Below, one piece after another: positions 32,538-41,240 of a stretch of 54,932 bases of DNA. Under the pieces are notes generated by a model that searched no databases, was not told the origin of the DNA, and saw only the letters and a list, made by a program, of their open reading frames with translations. Both the position numbers and the translations under genes were made by a program. The first letter of the stretch is position 1. Every line of letters begins with the position of its first letter. The stretch is from Betaproteobacteria bacterium (GTDB lineage Bacteria > Pseudomonadota > Gammaproteobacteria > Burkholderiales > CAIKXV01): the NCBI GenBank assembly GCA_947457885.1, contig CANGXU010000005.1:1-54932 (forward strand), in the 5' to 3' direction.

Positions 32538-34463
32538 CTACTGTGACTTGCGAACCCGGAGATACCACTCGCAGAGCAACCGCACCTGCTTCTCGGTGTA
32601 CCCCTTCGCGACCATGCGCTCGAGGAAGCTCTGGTGCTTCTGCTTCTCGTCTGCCGATGCCTTCGCATTGAAGGAAATCACCGGCAGCAGGTCTTCGGTG
32701 TTCGAGAACATCTTCTTCTCGATCACCTCGCGCATCTTCTCGAAACTGTTCCAGGCCGGATTGCGGCCGGCGTTTCCCGCACGCGCGCGCAGCACGAAAT
32801 TCACGATCTCGTTCCGGAAGTCCTTCGGGTTGGCGATGCCAGCCGGCTTCTCGATCTTCTCGAGCTCGCCGTTGAGGGATGCACGGTCGAAGATTTCCCC
32901 GGTCTCCGGGTCGCGGAACTCCTCGTCCTGGATCCAGCAATCGGCATAGGTCACGTACCGATCGAAGATGTTCTGCCCGTACTCGGAGTACGACTCGAGG
33001 TAGGCGGTCTGGATCTCCTTGCCGATGAACTCGGCATAGCGCGGCGACAGGTAGCCCTTGATGAAGTCGAGGTATCGGCGCTTCGTGTCCTCGGGCAGGT
33101 CCTCTCGCGACAGCTTCTGCTCGAGCACATACATGAGATGCACCGGGTTGGCCGCGACCTCGACCTGGTCGTAGTTGAATACCGCGGACAGGATCTTGTA
33201 GGAGAAACGCGTCGACACCCCGTTCATACCCTCGTCCAGGCCGGCGTAGTCACGGTACTCCTGGTACGACTTCGCCTTGGGGTCGATGTCCTTCAGGCTT
33301 TCGCCGTCGTACACGCGCATCTTCGAGAAGATGCTCGAGTTCTCCGGCTCCTTGAGCCGCGACAGCACCGCGAACTGCGCGATCATGTCGAGCGTGCCCG
33401 GCGCGCACGGCGCGGCCGACAGCGAGCTGTGGGTGAGCAGCTTCTGGTAGATCTTCACCTCTTCCGAAACGCGCAGGCAGTAAGGCACCTTGACGATATA
33501 CACCCGGTCGAGGAAGGCCTCGTTGTGCCGGTTGTTGCGGAAGGTCTGCCATTCCGCCTCGTTCGAATGCGCCAGGATCACGCCGTTGAACGGTATGGCC
33601 GAGAACCCTTCCGTACCCTTGTAGTTGCCTTCCTGGGTGGCGGTCAGCAGCGGGTGGAGCATCTTGATCGGGGCCTTGAACATCTCGACGAACTCGAGCA
33701 ACCCCTGGTTGGCGAGGCAGAGCCCGCCGGAATAGCTGTAGGCATCGGGGTCGTTCTGCGAGAAGCGGTCGAGCATCCGGATGTCGACCTTGCCCACCAG
33801 GGTCGAGATGTCCTGGTTGTTCTCGTCGCCCGGCTCGGTCTTGGAGATCGCGATCTGCCTGAGCACGGAAGGCTGAAGGCGTACCACCCTGAAGCGCGTC
33901 AGGTCGCCCTCGAACTCCTGCAACCGCTTCACCGCCCACGGACTCATGATGCCGGACAGGTAGCGCGCGGAGATTCCGTACTCCTTCTCGAGGATCGGTC
34001 CGTCGCGATCGACGTTGAACAGGCCCAGCGGAGACTCGTTGACCGGCGAGCCCTGCAGCGCGTAGATCGGCCGGGCCTCCATGAGCAGTTTCAGGCGCTC
34101 CGCGATCGACGACTTGCCGCCGCCCACCGGACCCAGCAGGTAGAGCACCTGCTTGCGCTCTTCCAGCCCCTGCGCCGCATGGCGGAAGAAGGAAACGATC
34201 TGCTCGATCACCTCCTCCATTCCATAGAACTCATCGAACGCCGGGTAGCGCCGGATCACCCGGTTCGAAAACAGGCGCGACAGGCGCAGGTCGTTGCGCG
34301 TGTCGACGACCTCGGGCTCCCCGATCGCCGCGAGCATGCGCTCGGCCGGACTGGCATACGTCAACGGATCCGCGCGGCAGAGATCGAGATACTCGGACAG
34401 GGACATTTCGTCTGCCTGCGCTGCCTCGTAACGATCGCGGTACTGGCTGAACAGATCAGTCAT
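32538..34463 (-). CDS. yeaG: PrkA/YeaG serine protein kinase
   Basis: 641 residues. The AAA-like P-loop is G111-PVGGGKS118 ('VLYLLGPVGGGKSSIAERLK'), with further PrkA blocks 'YALQGSPVNESPLGLFN', 'VDIRMLDRFSQNDPDAYSYSGGLCLANQGLLEFVEMFKAPIKMLHPLLTATQEGNY' and 'VILAHSNEAEWQTFRNNRHNEAFLDRVYIVKVPYCLRVSEEVKIYQKLL'. The C-terminal PrkA domain includes 'ETGEIFDRASLNGELEKIEKPAGIANPKDFRNEIVNFVLRARA'. GGAGG precedes the ATG. It is the first gene of the stress operon with yeaH, spoVR and probably sirB1. Confidence 0.95.
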   Translation of the reverse strand: MTDLFSQYRDRYEAAQADEMSLSEYLDLCRADPLTYASPAERMLAAIGEPEVVDTRNDLRLSRLFSNRVIRRYPAFDEFYGMEEVIEQIVSFFRHAAQGLEERKQVLYLLGPVGGGKSSIAERLKLLMEARPIYALQGSPVNESPLGLFNVDRDGPILEKEYGISARYLSGIMSPWAVKRLQEFEGDLTRFRVVRLQPSVLRQIAISKTEPGDENNQDISTLVGKVDIRMLDRFSQNDPDAYSYSGGLCLANQGLLEFVEMFKAPIKMLHPLLTATQEGNYKGTEGFSAIPFNGVILAHSNEAEWQTFRNNRHNEAFLDRVYIVKVPYCLRVSEEVKIYQKLLTHSSLSAAPCAPGTLDMIAQFAVLSRLKEPENSSIFSKMRVYDGESLKDIDPKAKSYQEYRDYAGLDEGMNGVSTRFSYKILSAVFNYDQVEVAANPVHLMYVLEQKLSREDLPEDTKRRYLDFIKGYLSPRYAEFIGKEIQTAYLESYSEYGQNIFDRYVTYADCWIQDEEFRDPETGEIFDRASLNGELEKIEKPAGIANPKDFRNEIVNFVLRARAGNAGRNPAWNSFEKMREVIEKKMFSNTEDLLPVISFNAKASADEKQKHQSFLERMVAKGYTEKQVRLLCEWYLRVRKSQ

Positions 34464-34670
34464 GCTGCACCTCCGTCGACTCGGAATTCACAAGAAACAG
34501 GCCCGCTGGTTTCCTGACCGAGACGATACGGTGCAGACGGTCCTGCGCTGCGAGGATCCGTACTGTCCATCGATCGATGCAGAGGTTCGCGGGTGCTGCC
34601 CCGAGATGCCGTCATTGAATCGACAGCATACGCACCGCGTGCTGCACAATCAATGGTGGCGACCATGGTC

Positions 34671-34694
34671 CCCGACACAACATGTTGTGTCGGG
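34671..34694. promoter_or_regulatory. Perfect 24-bp palindrome, candidate operator
   Basis: CCCGACACAACA at 34671-34682 is followed immediately by its exact reverse complement TGTTGTGTCGGG at 34683-34694. With no loop it is more like a dimeric repressor site (TetR- or MarR-type) than a hairpin. It lies about 230 bases upstream of the TolC-type gene and 208 bases upstream of prkA. Confidence 0.65.
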
Positions 34695-34853
34695 TGGCCG
34701 GCGCCCTCCAATCCGGAAATTCTGCGCACGCGGGCCGCACCGATTGAAATTCATGGGGTATAGTTTTCGTCTCAGGGAACATCTGCCCGGCAGTACGAAC
34801 GGGGGGGTTCTTGCGTCCCCAATGGCCAGTTCAGGGGCCGAAACAGGGATGCG

Positions 34854-34870
34854 GCGGGCTGCCAGCCCGC
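34854..34870 (+). terminator. Leader hairpin with T-rich tail upstream of the efflux operon
   Basis: GCGGGCT at 34854-34860 and AGCCCGC at 34864-34870 form a perfect 7-bp stem with a three-base loop, followed by TTATTGCTTTG. The position, about 50 bases before the TolC-type start, suits an attenuator or a stop for transcripts coming from upstream. Confidence 0.5.
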
Positions 34871-34922
34871 TTATTGCTTTGTACGCGCTGCAACAACACC
34901 ACAAAAGGCGAGTCGGCAGTCG

Positions 34923-36506
34923 ATGCACTCACAGAACCTGCAGCAGGCGCGGCGGCGCCACGGACGCTCGGCGCGCTCGGCCATCGGCGGCGCGGCACTG
35001 GTTACCCTGGCAGCGGGCTTGTTGCCGGCGACAGGACTGTCCGGCAATGCGCTGGCGGCCGAAGGCTGGTGGCGCGATCCCCGCAATGTGGAAAGCCTGA
35101 TCACCCAGCACCCGCATTCCCCCTGGGTCGGTGACCGACTGCCTTCCAGTTCCAGCCCGACCGTCGAGATCCCGCACCCGGAACGGCCGCTGACGCTGGC
35201 CGAGCTTACCGACCTCGCGCTGCGCAACAACCCGCAGACGCGCGTCAGCTGGGCTGCCGCGCGCGCAGCCGCTGCCCAGGTCGGCATCGAGCTGGCGGAC
35301 TACTCGGTGCAGGCCTCCGGCGCGCTCGGCTACACACGTGCGCGCCAGATCAGCCAGACTGGTACCGTCCAGCCCCTGATCGAGCGTTACACGCCCAGCG
35401 TCACGCTGTCCTACGCGCTGTTCGATTTCGGCGTGCGGTCCAATCAGCTGGAAGCCGCGCGCTACAACCTGCTGGCGGCGAACCTGTCCCAGAACCGCAC
35501 GCTGCAGACGGTCGCTTTCGCCGTCGAGCAGGCGTATTACGCCCTGCTCGGCTCCCAGCAGCTGGTGCGCTCGGGCGAAGTTTCCTTGCGCAACGCACAG
35601 ACCACCCTCGATGCAACCGAGCGCCGCCGCCAGAGCGGGCTTGCGACCATCGGCGACGTTTACCGGGCCGAGACCGCAGTGGCGCAGGCGAGGCTGGCCG
35701 TGCAGCAGGCCGGGGGCCAGGTGTCGCAGGCGCGCGGCCGCCTCGCTTTTGCCGTGGGCCTGCCGGTGACCACGCGATTCTCGCTGGCACCGGTGCCACC
35801 CCGCCTCGAGGCGCAGAAGCTCAGCGAATCGGTCGCCGACCTGGTCGAGCGTGCCAAGAACGGCCGCCCCGACCTGGTTGCCGCCGAGGCTGCTGCCCGG
35901 TCGCTCGCGGCCAATGCCCGGGCGACCGCCGCGGCCGGCCTGCCAACGGTCGCGGCCACAGCGACCTATGCCGAGAATTATTTCGTCAGCCGCCCCGACA
36001 GCCTCAACTGGTCGGTCGGCGTGGCGGTGAGCATCCCGCTGTTCACCGGTTTCCGCGACACCTACAACACACGGCTGGCAGAAGCGAATACCCAGCGCCA
36101 GCTTGCCACGCGCGATCTGCTGTCCAATCAGGTCGAGCTGGATGTCTGGCAGGGTTATTTCAACCTGCAGACGGCCAACACCGCACTGACCACGGCCGAG
36201 TCGCTGGTACGTACCGCGGCCCAGTCGCTGGAAGTCTCCGAAGCCCGCTACAAGGGCGGCGTCGGCAGCCTGCTCGAGGTGATCACCGCGCAGGCCGATG
36301 ACGTGAATGCGCGGGTGCAGCAGATAGCCGCGCAGTTCAACTGGTATACAGCGTTCTCCCAGCTCAATTATGCGCTGGGATCTTTGCCCCTTGCGGCCGA
36401 GGCCGCCCCAGGCACGCCCGGTGCGGCCTCGGGCACGCCCGTGCCACCTGCACCGGCATCCAGCCCCGGCGCCTCCTCCTCCCCGTCACTTCCGGTGCAG
36501 AAATAG
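34923..36506 (+). CDS. TolC-family outer-membrane efflux protein
   Basis: 527 residues. A long signal region ('GGAALVTLAAGLLPATGLSGNALAAEG') is followed by the two TolC repeats. 'LTLAELTDLALRNNPQTRVSWAAARAAAAQVGIELADY' begins the first. 'PDLVAAEAAARSLAANARATAAAGLPTVAATATY' and 'NWSVGVAVSIPLFTGFRDTYNTRLAEANTQ' mark the second. The C-terminal Ala/Pro/Ser-rich tail after about residue 490 is unusual. It is separated by two bases from the membrane-fusion gene, so the tripartite pump is one operon. No clear Shine-Dalgarno is seen before the ATG. Confidence 0.93.
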   Translation: MHSQNLQQARRRHGRSARSAIGGAALVTLAAGLLPATGLSGNALAAEGWWRDPRNVESLITQHPHSPWVGDRLPSSSSPTVEIPHPERPLTLAELTDLALRNNPQTRVSWAAARAAAAQVGIELADYSVQASGALGYTRARQISQTGTVQPLIERYTPSVTLSYALFDFGVRSNQLEAARYNLLAANLSQNRTLQTVAFAVEQAYYALLGSQQLVRSGEVSLRNAQTTLDATERRRQSGLATIGDVYRAETAVAQARLAVQQAGGQVSQARGRLAFAVGLPVTTRFSLAPVPPRLEAQKLSESVADLVERAKNGRPDLVAAEAAARSLAANARATAAAGLPTVAATATYAENYFVSRPDSLNWSVGVAVSIPLFTGFRDTYNTRLAEANTQRQLATRDLLSNQVELDVWQGYFNLQTANTALTTAESLVRTAAQSLEVSEARYKGGVGSLLEVITAQADDVNARVQQIAAQFNWYTAFSQLNYALGSLPLAAEAAPGTPGAASGTPVPPAPASSPGASSSPSLPVQK

Positions 36507-36508
36507 AC

Positions 36509-37867
36509 ATGAAGCGATTCGTCATACTGCTGGTGGGTTTGCTGATCATCGGTGCCGCACTTGGCCTGGGCGCATGGCAGACCGGCCGCTGGAGCCCGTT
36601 CGGCGACACCGCGGCCGGCAAGGACGGCAAGAAGGAAGCCTCGAAAGACGGCAAGGCCGGCAAGGGGAGCCGTCCGGCCACGGTGGTACGCACCGCGAAG
36701 GTCGAGATCGCACCGATGCCGGTGGTGATCGACGTCGTAGGCACCATAGAGTCGGAGCATGTCGTCGCGGTACGCCCACAGGTCTCGGGACTGCTCACCC
36801 AGGTGATGGTAAAGGAAGGCGATCGGGTGAATTCAGGCCAGGTCATGTTCCGGATCGATTCCCGCTCGTTCGACGCCTCGGTCAACCAGGCCAGGGCGGC
36901 CGTGGCCCGTGATCAGGCCAACCTGGAACTGGCCCGAGCCAACGAGCGGCGGCTGAAACCGCTGCTCGACCGCGACTTCATCACCCGCGCCGAATACGAG
37001 ACCGTGGTCGCAAACGTCGCAGCGCTCGAGGCCCAGGTGGCTTCGAACAAGGCGCAGCTCGAGCAGGCGCAGGTGCAGCTCGACTACACCTACATCCGCG
37101 CGACGATCGACGGTCGGCTGGGCGCCCTCTCGGTGCGCGCGGGCAACCTGGTGTCGGCCTCCACCGGGTCGACCAGCGTGCCGCTGGTGACCATCAACCG
37201 TACCAATCCAGTGCTGGTGAGCTTCAACGTCGCACAGGAAACACTGCCGGCGGTGCGCCGGTTCCAGTCCAGTGGCGAACTGAACGTGCAGGTGCTGCGC
37301 GAACAGGGCCAGGAAGTGCTCGCCCAGGGCAAGCTGGTGTTCATCGACAATGCGGTGAACGCCCAGACGGGCACGATCATCATGAAGGCACGGCTCGTCA
37401 ACGACAAGGAAACGCTCTGGCCGGGACAGTTCGTGGCCGTGCGTATCGTGCTCACCACGGAGCCCGAGGCGGTCGTGATCCCGGAGGCGGCGGTACAGCC
37501 CGGGCAACAGGGGTCGTTCGTCTACGTGTTCCAGCCCGGCGAGGGCGACGCGCCCGGCCGCGCACGCGTCCAGCCGGTGAAGATCGACCGCCAGCTTGGC
37601 GACCGGGTCGTGATCGCCTCCGGCCTGAAGGGCGGCGAACTGGTCATCACCGAGGTGCCGCCCGGCCTGTCGCCCGGCTCGCCGGTGCGCCTGCCCGGCA
37701 AGGGCGACGGCAAGGGTGCCGGCCGGAAGGGCGGCGAAGGCAAGGGCACGGAAAGCAAGGGTGGTGCGGCCGCCGAGCCGGCGCCGGGCAAGGGCGCAGA
37801 CGCGCCGAAGGCCGGCAAGGCAGCAGACGGCGCCGCGCCGGAACGCAAGGGCGAGCCGCAGAAGTAG
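36509..37867 (+). CDS. RND efflux periplasmic adaptor (membrane-fusion protein)
   Basis: 452 residues. A membrane anchor 'FVILLVGLLIIGAALGLGAW' is followed by 'VVIDVVGTIESEHVVAVRPQVSGLLTQVMVKEGDRVNSGQVMFRID' (lipoyl half), an Ala/Glu hairpin around 'LKPLLDRDFITRAEYETVVANVAALEAQVASNKAQLEQAQVQLDYTYIRATIDGRLG', and beta-barrel segments ending 'VIASGLKGGELVITEVPPGLSPGSPVRL'. The last 60 or so residues are a low-complexity Gly/Lys/Ala tail (KGDGKG, then repeated KG/KA units) that is not part of the usual MFP fold. It lies between the TolC-type and RND genes. Confidence 0.93.
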   Translation: MKRFVILLVGLLIIGAALGLGAWQTGRWSPFGDTAAGKDGKKEASKDGKAGKGSRPATVVRTAKVEIAPMPVVIDVVGTIESEHVVAVRPQVSGLLTQVMVKEGDRVNSGQVMFRIDSRSFDASVNQARAAVARDQANLELARANERRLKPLLDRDFITRAEYETVVANVAALEAQVASNKAQLEQAQVQLDYTYIRATIDGRLGALSVRAGNLVSASTGSTSVPLVTINRTNPVLVSFNVAQETLPAVRRFQSSGELNVQVLREQGQEVLAQGKLVFIDNAVNAQTGTIIMKARLVNDKETLWPGQFVAVRIVLTTEPEAVVIPEAAVQPGQQGSFVYVFQPGEGDAPGRARVQPVKIDRQLGDRVVIASGLKGGELVITEVPPGLSPGSPVRLPGKGDGKGAGRKGGEGKGTESKGGAAAEPAPGKGADAPKAGKAADGAAPERKGEPQK

Positions 37868-37945
37868 CATCGCCTGGCGGGCCGGGCTGGCGATCTCGCT
37901 GCCCCGCCTCCCGCCGGGACGCGCACCGAAAGACGGGAGTCGGGC

Positions 37946-40900
37946 ATGAGCAACAGTTCCATATCCAGACTGTTCATCGAGCGGCCAGTGGCGACCGCGA
38001 CCCTGATGATCGCGATGGTCTTCTTCGGCTTCATCGGCTTCCAGAAGCTGCCGGTGAACGAACTGCCGAACGTCGACTTCCCGAACATCCTGGTCACCGC
38101 CGACCTGCCCGGTGCCAACCCGGAGATCATGGCCACGACCGTTGCCACGGTGCTCGAGCGCCAGTTCAGCACGATCGCCGGCGTCGATTCGATGAACTCG
38201 GTGTCGCGCGACGGCAATACCCGGATCACTCTCCAGTTCAGCATCGACCGCGACATCGATGCCGCGGCGCAGGACGTGCAGTCGGCGATCGCCGCTGTCC
38301 AGCGCAGGCTGCCCGATGGCATGGAGCCGCCGGTGATGCGCAAGCTGAACCCGGCCGATTCGCCGATCCTGTTCCTCGGCTTCACTGGCGAGAACCTCAC
38401 CCTGTCGCGGCTCAACGAGTTCGCCGACACCCGGATCGCACAACGCCTGTCCATGATCCAGGGCGTGGCGCAGGTGCAGATCTTCGGCGCGCAGAAGTAC
38501 GCATTGCGGCTGTATGTCGATCCGTCCAAGCTCGCCAAGCGCAACCTCGGACTCGAACAGGTGGTGTCCGCAGTCCAGCAGGGCAACAGCAACCTGCCCT
38601 CCGGCTCGCTGGACGGTGGCGTGCGCAACTACTCCGTCAAGGTCGACGGCTCGATCGATACCGCGCGCGAGTTCCGCAACGTGGTCGTTGCCTACCGTGA
38701 CGGCGCGCCGGTGCGCTTCGGCGACATCGGACGGGTGGTCGAGAGCGTGCAGAACGAGCGCTCATGGACCTGGTTCAACAAGGATCGGGCCATCGTGCTG
38801 GCCGTCCAGCGCCAGCCCGGGTCGAACACGGTCGAGGTGGTACGCCGCATCAACGAGATCCTGCCCGAACTGACCACCGCACTGCCCGCCGGGGCGAAGA
38901 TGGACGTGATCTTCGACCGCTCGGTGTTCATCAAGGCATCGATCAACGAGGTCTACAAGAAGTTGTTCATCGCCACCACCTTCGTGGTGCTGGTGATCCT
39001 GTTCTTCCTGCGCAACCTGCGCGCGACGGTGATCACCGCAGCGGTGCTGCCGACCGCGATGATGGGCACCTTCGGCATCATGTACCTGCTCGGGTTCTCC
39101 ATCAACAACCTGTCGCTGATCGCGATCATCCTGGCGGTGGGCTTCGTGGTCGACGACGCGATCGTGGTGCTCGAGAACATCGCACGGCACATGGAGATGG
39201 GCAAGACACGCATGCAGGCCGCCTTCGACGGAGCCAGGGAGATCGGCTTCACCGTCCTGTCGATGACGGTGTCGCTGTGCGCGGTGTTCCTGCCGATCCT
39301 GTTCATGGGTGGCCTGCTCGGCCGGCTGTTCACCGAGTTCGCGGTGACCGTCGGCATCGCAGTCGCGCTGTCGGGGATCATCTCGCTGTCGCTGACACCG
39401 ATGCTGTGCAGTCGCTACCTGACCACCTCTCACAGCCACCTGTTCATCTTCGAATGGTTCGAGGCCGCCTTCGAGGTGAGCAAGCGCGGCTACGAGCGAT
39501 CGCTGCGCTGGTCGATGCGCCACCGCGGCCTGATGCTGCTGCTGTCCGCGCTGGTGATGTACGGCACCTACATGCTCCTGGTGGCGATCCCCAAGGGCTT
39601 CATCCCGCGCCAGGATACCGGCGTGATCAACGTCACCACGCGCGGCCCCGAAGGCCTGACCTTCGAGGAGATGGCGCGCCGGCAGGCACTGGTCACCGAG
39701 ACCGTGCTGAAGAACCCGAACGTGGCCGGCATCCGCTCCAGCGCGGGCCAGGGCTTCGGCGGCGTACAGCAGCCGAACGTCGGCTCGATGACGGTACGAC
39801 TGATACCGTTGAAGGACCGCGAACTGCGCGTCGACGGCGTGATCGAGCAGTTGCGTGAAGCGTTCCGCGGCCCCGCGAGCCAGGGCCTGCGCATCTTCTT
39901 CTCGAATCCGCAGGCAATCAACCTGGGCGGAGGCGTGACCAATGCCGACTACCAGCTGGTGCTGGCCGGGTCCGACCTGCAGGCGCTGTACGGTCCCGCC
40001 GAGGCGCTCGAGGCGAGGCTGCGAGAACTCTCGTCGCTGCGCGACGTCAACACTTCGCTCGAACTGCGCAACCCACAGCTCCAGGTGCAGATCCAGCGCG
40101 ACCGGGCGGCCGCACTCGGCATCACCCCCCAGCAGATCGAGTCGGCGATGTACAACGCCTTCGGCGGCCGCCAGATCAGCACGCTCTACGGCGACACCGA
40201 CCAGTACGACGTCATGCTGCAGGTCGACAAGGCGTTCCAGCAGGACATCAACGCGCTGTCGATGATCTACGTGCAGAGCCCTGGCGGCGTCACCGTGCCG
40301 TTGTCGAGCGTCGCGACCATCCGACGCGGCGTCGGACCCATGACCGTGCAGCACTTCGGGCAGCTCGCCTCGGTGACGCTGTCGTTCAACGCGTCGGCGG
40401 GCGTTTCTGTTGGCGAAGTGGTCGACGATGCGCTGCGGCTGGCCTACGAGACAGTTCCGGCGGACGTCTCGGTCAACCTCGCCGGCAGCGCCAAGTTCTT
40501 CCAGGATGCTACGAAGGCCCTGCCGATCCTCCTGCTGATCACCATCCTGGTCATCTATGGCGTGCTGGCCATCCTGTACGAGCATTTCGGCCATCCGATC
40601 ACCATCCTGACTGCGCTGCCGCTCGCGGGCTTCGGCGCGCTGCTCACGCTTATCCTGTTCGGCTACGAACTCAACGTGTTCAGCTTCGTCGGCATCATCC
40701 TGCTCGTCGGACTGGTCAAGAAGAACGGCATCATGATGGTCGATTTCGCGTTGCAACTGCAGCGCGAACGCAGCATGACGCCAGTCGATGCGATCGTGGA
40801 GGCCTGCGTCGTGCGGTTCCGGCCAATCATGATGACCAGCTTCGCGGCGGTGTTCGCCACGCTGCCGATCGCGATGGCGAGCGGCGAAGGTGCCGAATCG

Positions 40901-41107
40901 CGTGCACCGATCGGCCTGGCGGTGGTCGGCGGCCTGCTCTTCTCGCAGTTGCTGACGCTGTACGTGACACCGACCTTCTTCGTGAGCCTGGACCGCGCCA
41001 CCCGGTACCTGCGCGGCGACCGACGCAAGCCGGAGGAGGCCTACTACGTCGAGCCTGAATCCAGGAAGAAGGCCCCGTCGGTGGCGACCGAGGGCGCAGC
41101 GAGCTGA
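37946..41107 (+). CDS. RND-family multidrug efflux transporter (MdtB/MdtC/MuxBC-like HAE1 branch)
   Basis: 1,053 residues, full length. The N-terminal helix region 'FIERPVATATLMIAMVFFGFIGFQKLPVNELPNVDFPNILV' is typical of the family. TM4 has the proton-relay pair D403-D404 in 'VGFVVDDAIVVLEN', followed by 'GAREIGFTVLSMTVSLCAVFLPILFMGG'. Porter domains and C-terminal TM helices ('VIYGVLAILYEHFGHPITILTALPLAGFGALLTLILFGYELNVFSFVGIILLVGLVKKNGIMMVDFALQ') are intact. It is driven by protons and works with the two preceding genes. 78 bases separate it from the adaptor gene. Substrates are unknown. Confidence 0.95.
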   Translation: MSNSSISRLFIERPVATATLMIAMVFFGFIGFQKLPVNELPNVDFPNILVTADLPGANPEIMATTVATVLERQFSTIAGVDSMNSVSRDGNTRITLQFSIDRDIDAAAQDVQSAIAAVQRRLPDGMEPPVMRKLNPADSPILFLGFTGENLTLSRLNEFADTRIAQRLSMIQGVAQVQIFGAQKYALRLYVDPSKLAKRNLGLEQVVSAVQQGNSNLPSGSLDGGVRNYSVKVDGSIDTAREFRNVVVAYRDGAPVRFGDIGRVVESVQNERSWTWFNKDRAIVLAVQRQPGSNTVEVVRRINEILPELTTALPAGAKMDVIFDRSVFIKASINEVYKKLFIATTFVVLVILFFLRNLRATVITAAVLPTAMMGTFGIMYLLGFSINNLSLIAIILAVGFVVDDAIVVLENIARHMEMGKTRMQAAFDGAREIGFTVLSMTVSLCAVFLPILFMGGLLGRLFTEFAVTVGIAVALSGIISLSLTPMLCSRYLTTSHSHLFIFEWFEAAFEVSKRGYERSLRWSMRHRGLMLLLSALVMYGTYMLLVAIPKGFIPRQDTGVINVTTRGPEGLTFEEMARRQALVTETVLKNPNVAGIRSSAGQGFGGVQQPNVGSMTVRLIPLKDRELRVDGVIEQLREAFRGPASQGLRIFFSNPQAINLGGGVTNADYQLVLAGSDLQALYGPAEALEARLRELSSLRDVNTSLELRNPQLQVQIQRDRAAALGITPQQIESAMYNAFGGRQISTLYGDTDQYDVMLQVDKAFQQDINALSMIYVQSPGGVTVPLSSVATIRRGVGPMTVQHFGQLASVTLSFNASAGVSVGEVVDDALRLAYETVPADVSVNLAGSAKFFQDATKALPILLLITILVIYGVLAILYEHFGHPITILTALPLAGFGALLTLILFGYELNVFSFVGIILLVGLVKKNGIMMVDFALQLQRERSMTPVDAIVEACVVRFRPIMMTSFAAVFATLPIAMASGEGAESRAPIGLAVVGGLLFSQLLTLYVTPTFFVSLDRATRYLRGDRRKPEEAYYVEPESRKKAPSVATEGAAS

Positions 41108-41113
41108 TCGCCG

Positions 41114-41194
41114 GCGTCGGCCGTCGGCCCGCTGGCGCCGGCCGGCCGACGCTGGACGGGGAGCGTGTACCGGCCTAAAGGTCGGCGGTACACG
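41114..41194. terminator. Two consecutive hairpins behind the RND gene
   Basis: GCGTCGGCC (41114-41122) pairs with GGCCGACGC (41144-41152), starting six bases after the RND stop. CGTGTACCG (41164-41172) pairs with CGGTACACG (41186-41194), with a competing inner stem CCGGCC/GGTCGG around TAAA. No long T-run follows. The first is a candidate terminator. The second lies close enough to the HDOD start (41241) to act on its leader. Confidence 0.45.
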
Positions 41195-41240
41195 GCCGTT
41201 ATACGGGAGTCACCATCCGGTTCCTGGAGCCGCCCCGCCA

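Larger units (their letters stand above)
34464..34922. other. 459-base divergent intergenic region between prkA and the efflux operon
   Basis: No gene is supported here. The stretch is less G+C-rich than its surroundings. It holds a perfect 24-bp palindrome (34671-34694), a TATAGT hexamer on the plus strand (34759-34764) without a good -35 box, a run of seven Gs near 34801, and a GC-rich hairpin followed by T-rich sequence (34854-34870). It must contain the promoters of two divergent operons. No regulator gene is adjacent. Confidence 0.6.

Noticed and set aside
29748..32546. 932-codon plus-strand frame opposite spoVR and yeaH
   Set aside because: Antisense shadow of conserved genes; composition is unlike a protein and no ribosome binding site is present.
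32634..34517. 627-codon plus-strand frame opposite prkA
   Set aside because: Shadow of the kinase gene; no domain.
38762..40756. 664-codon minus-strand frame inside the RND gene
   Set aside because: Low-complexity His/Gln/Asp-rich product antisense to a full-length RND transporter.
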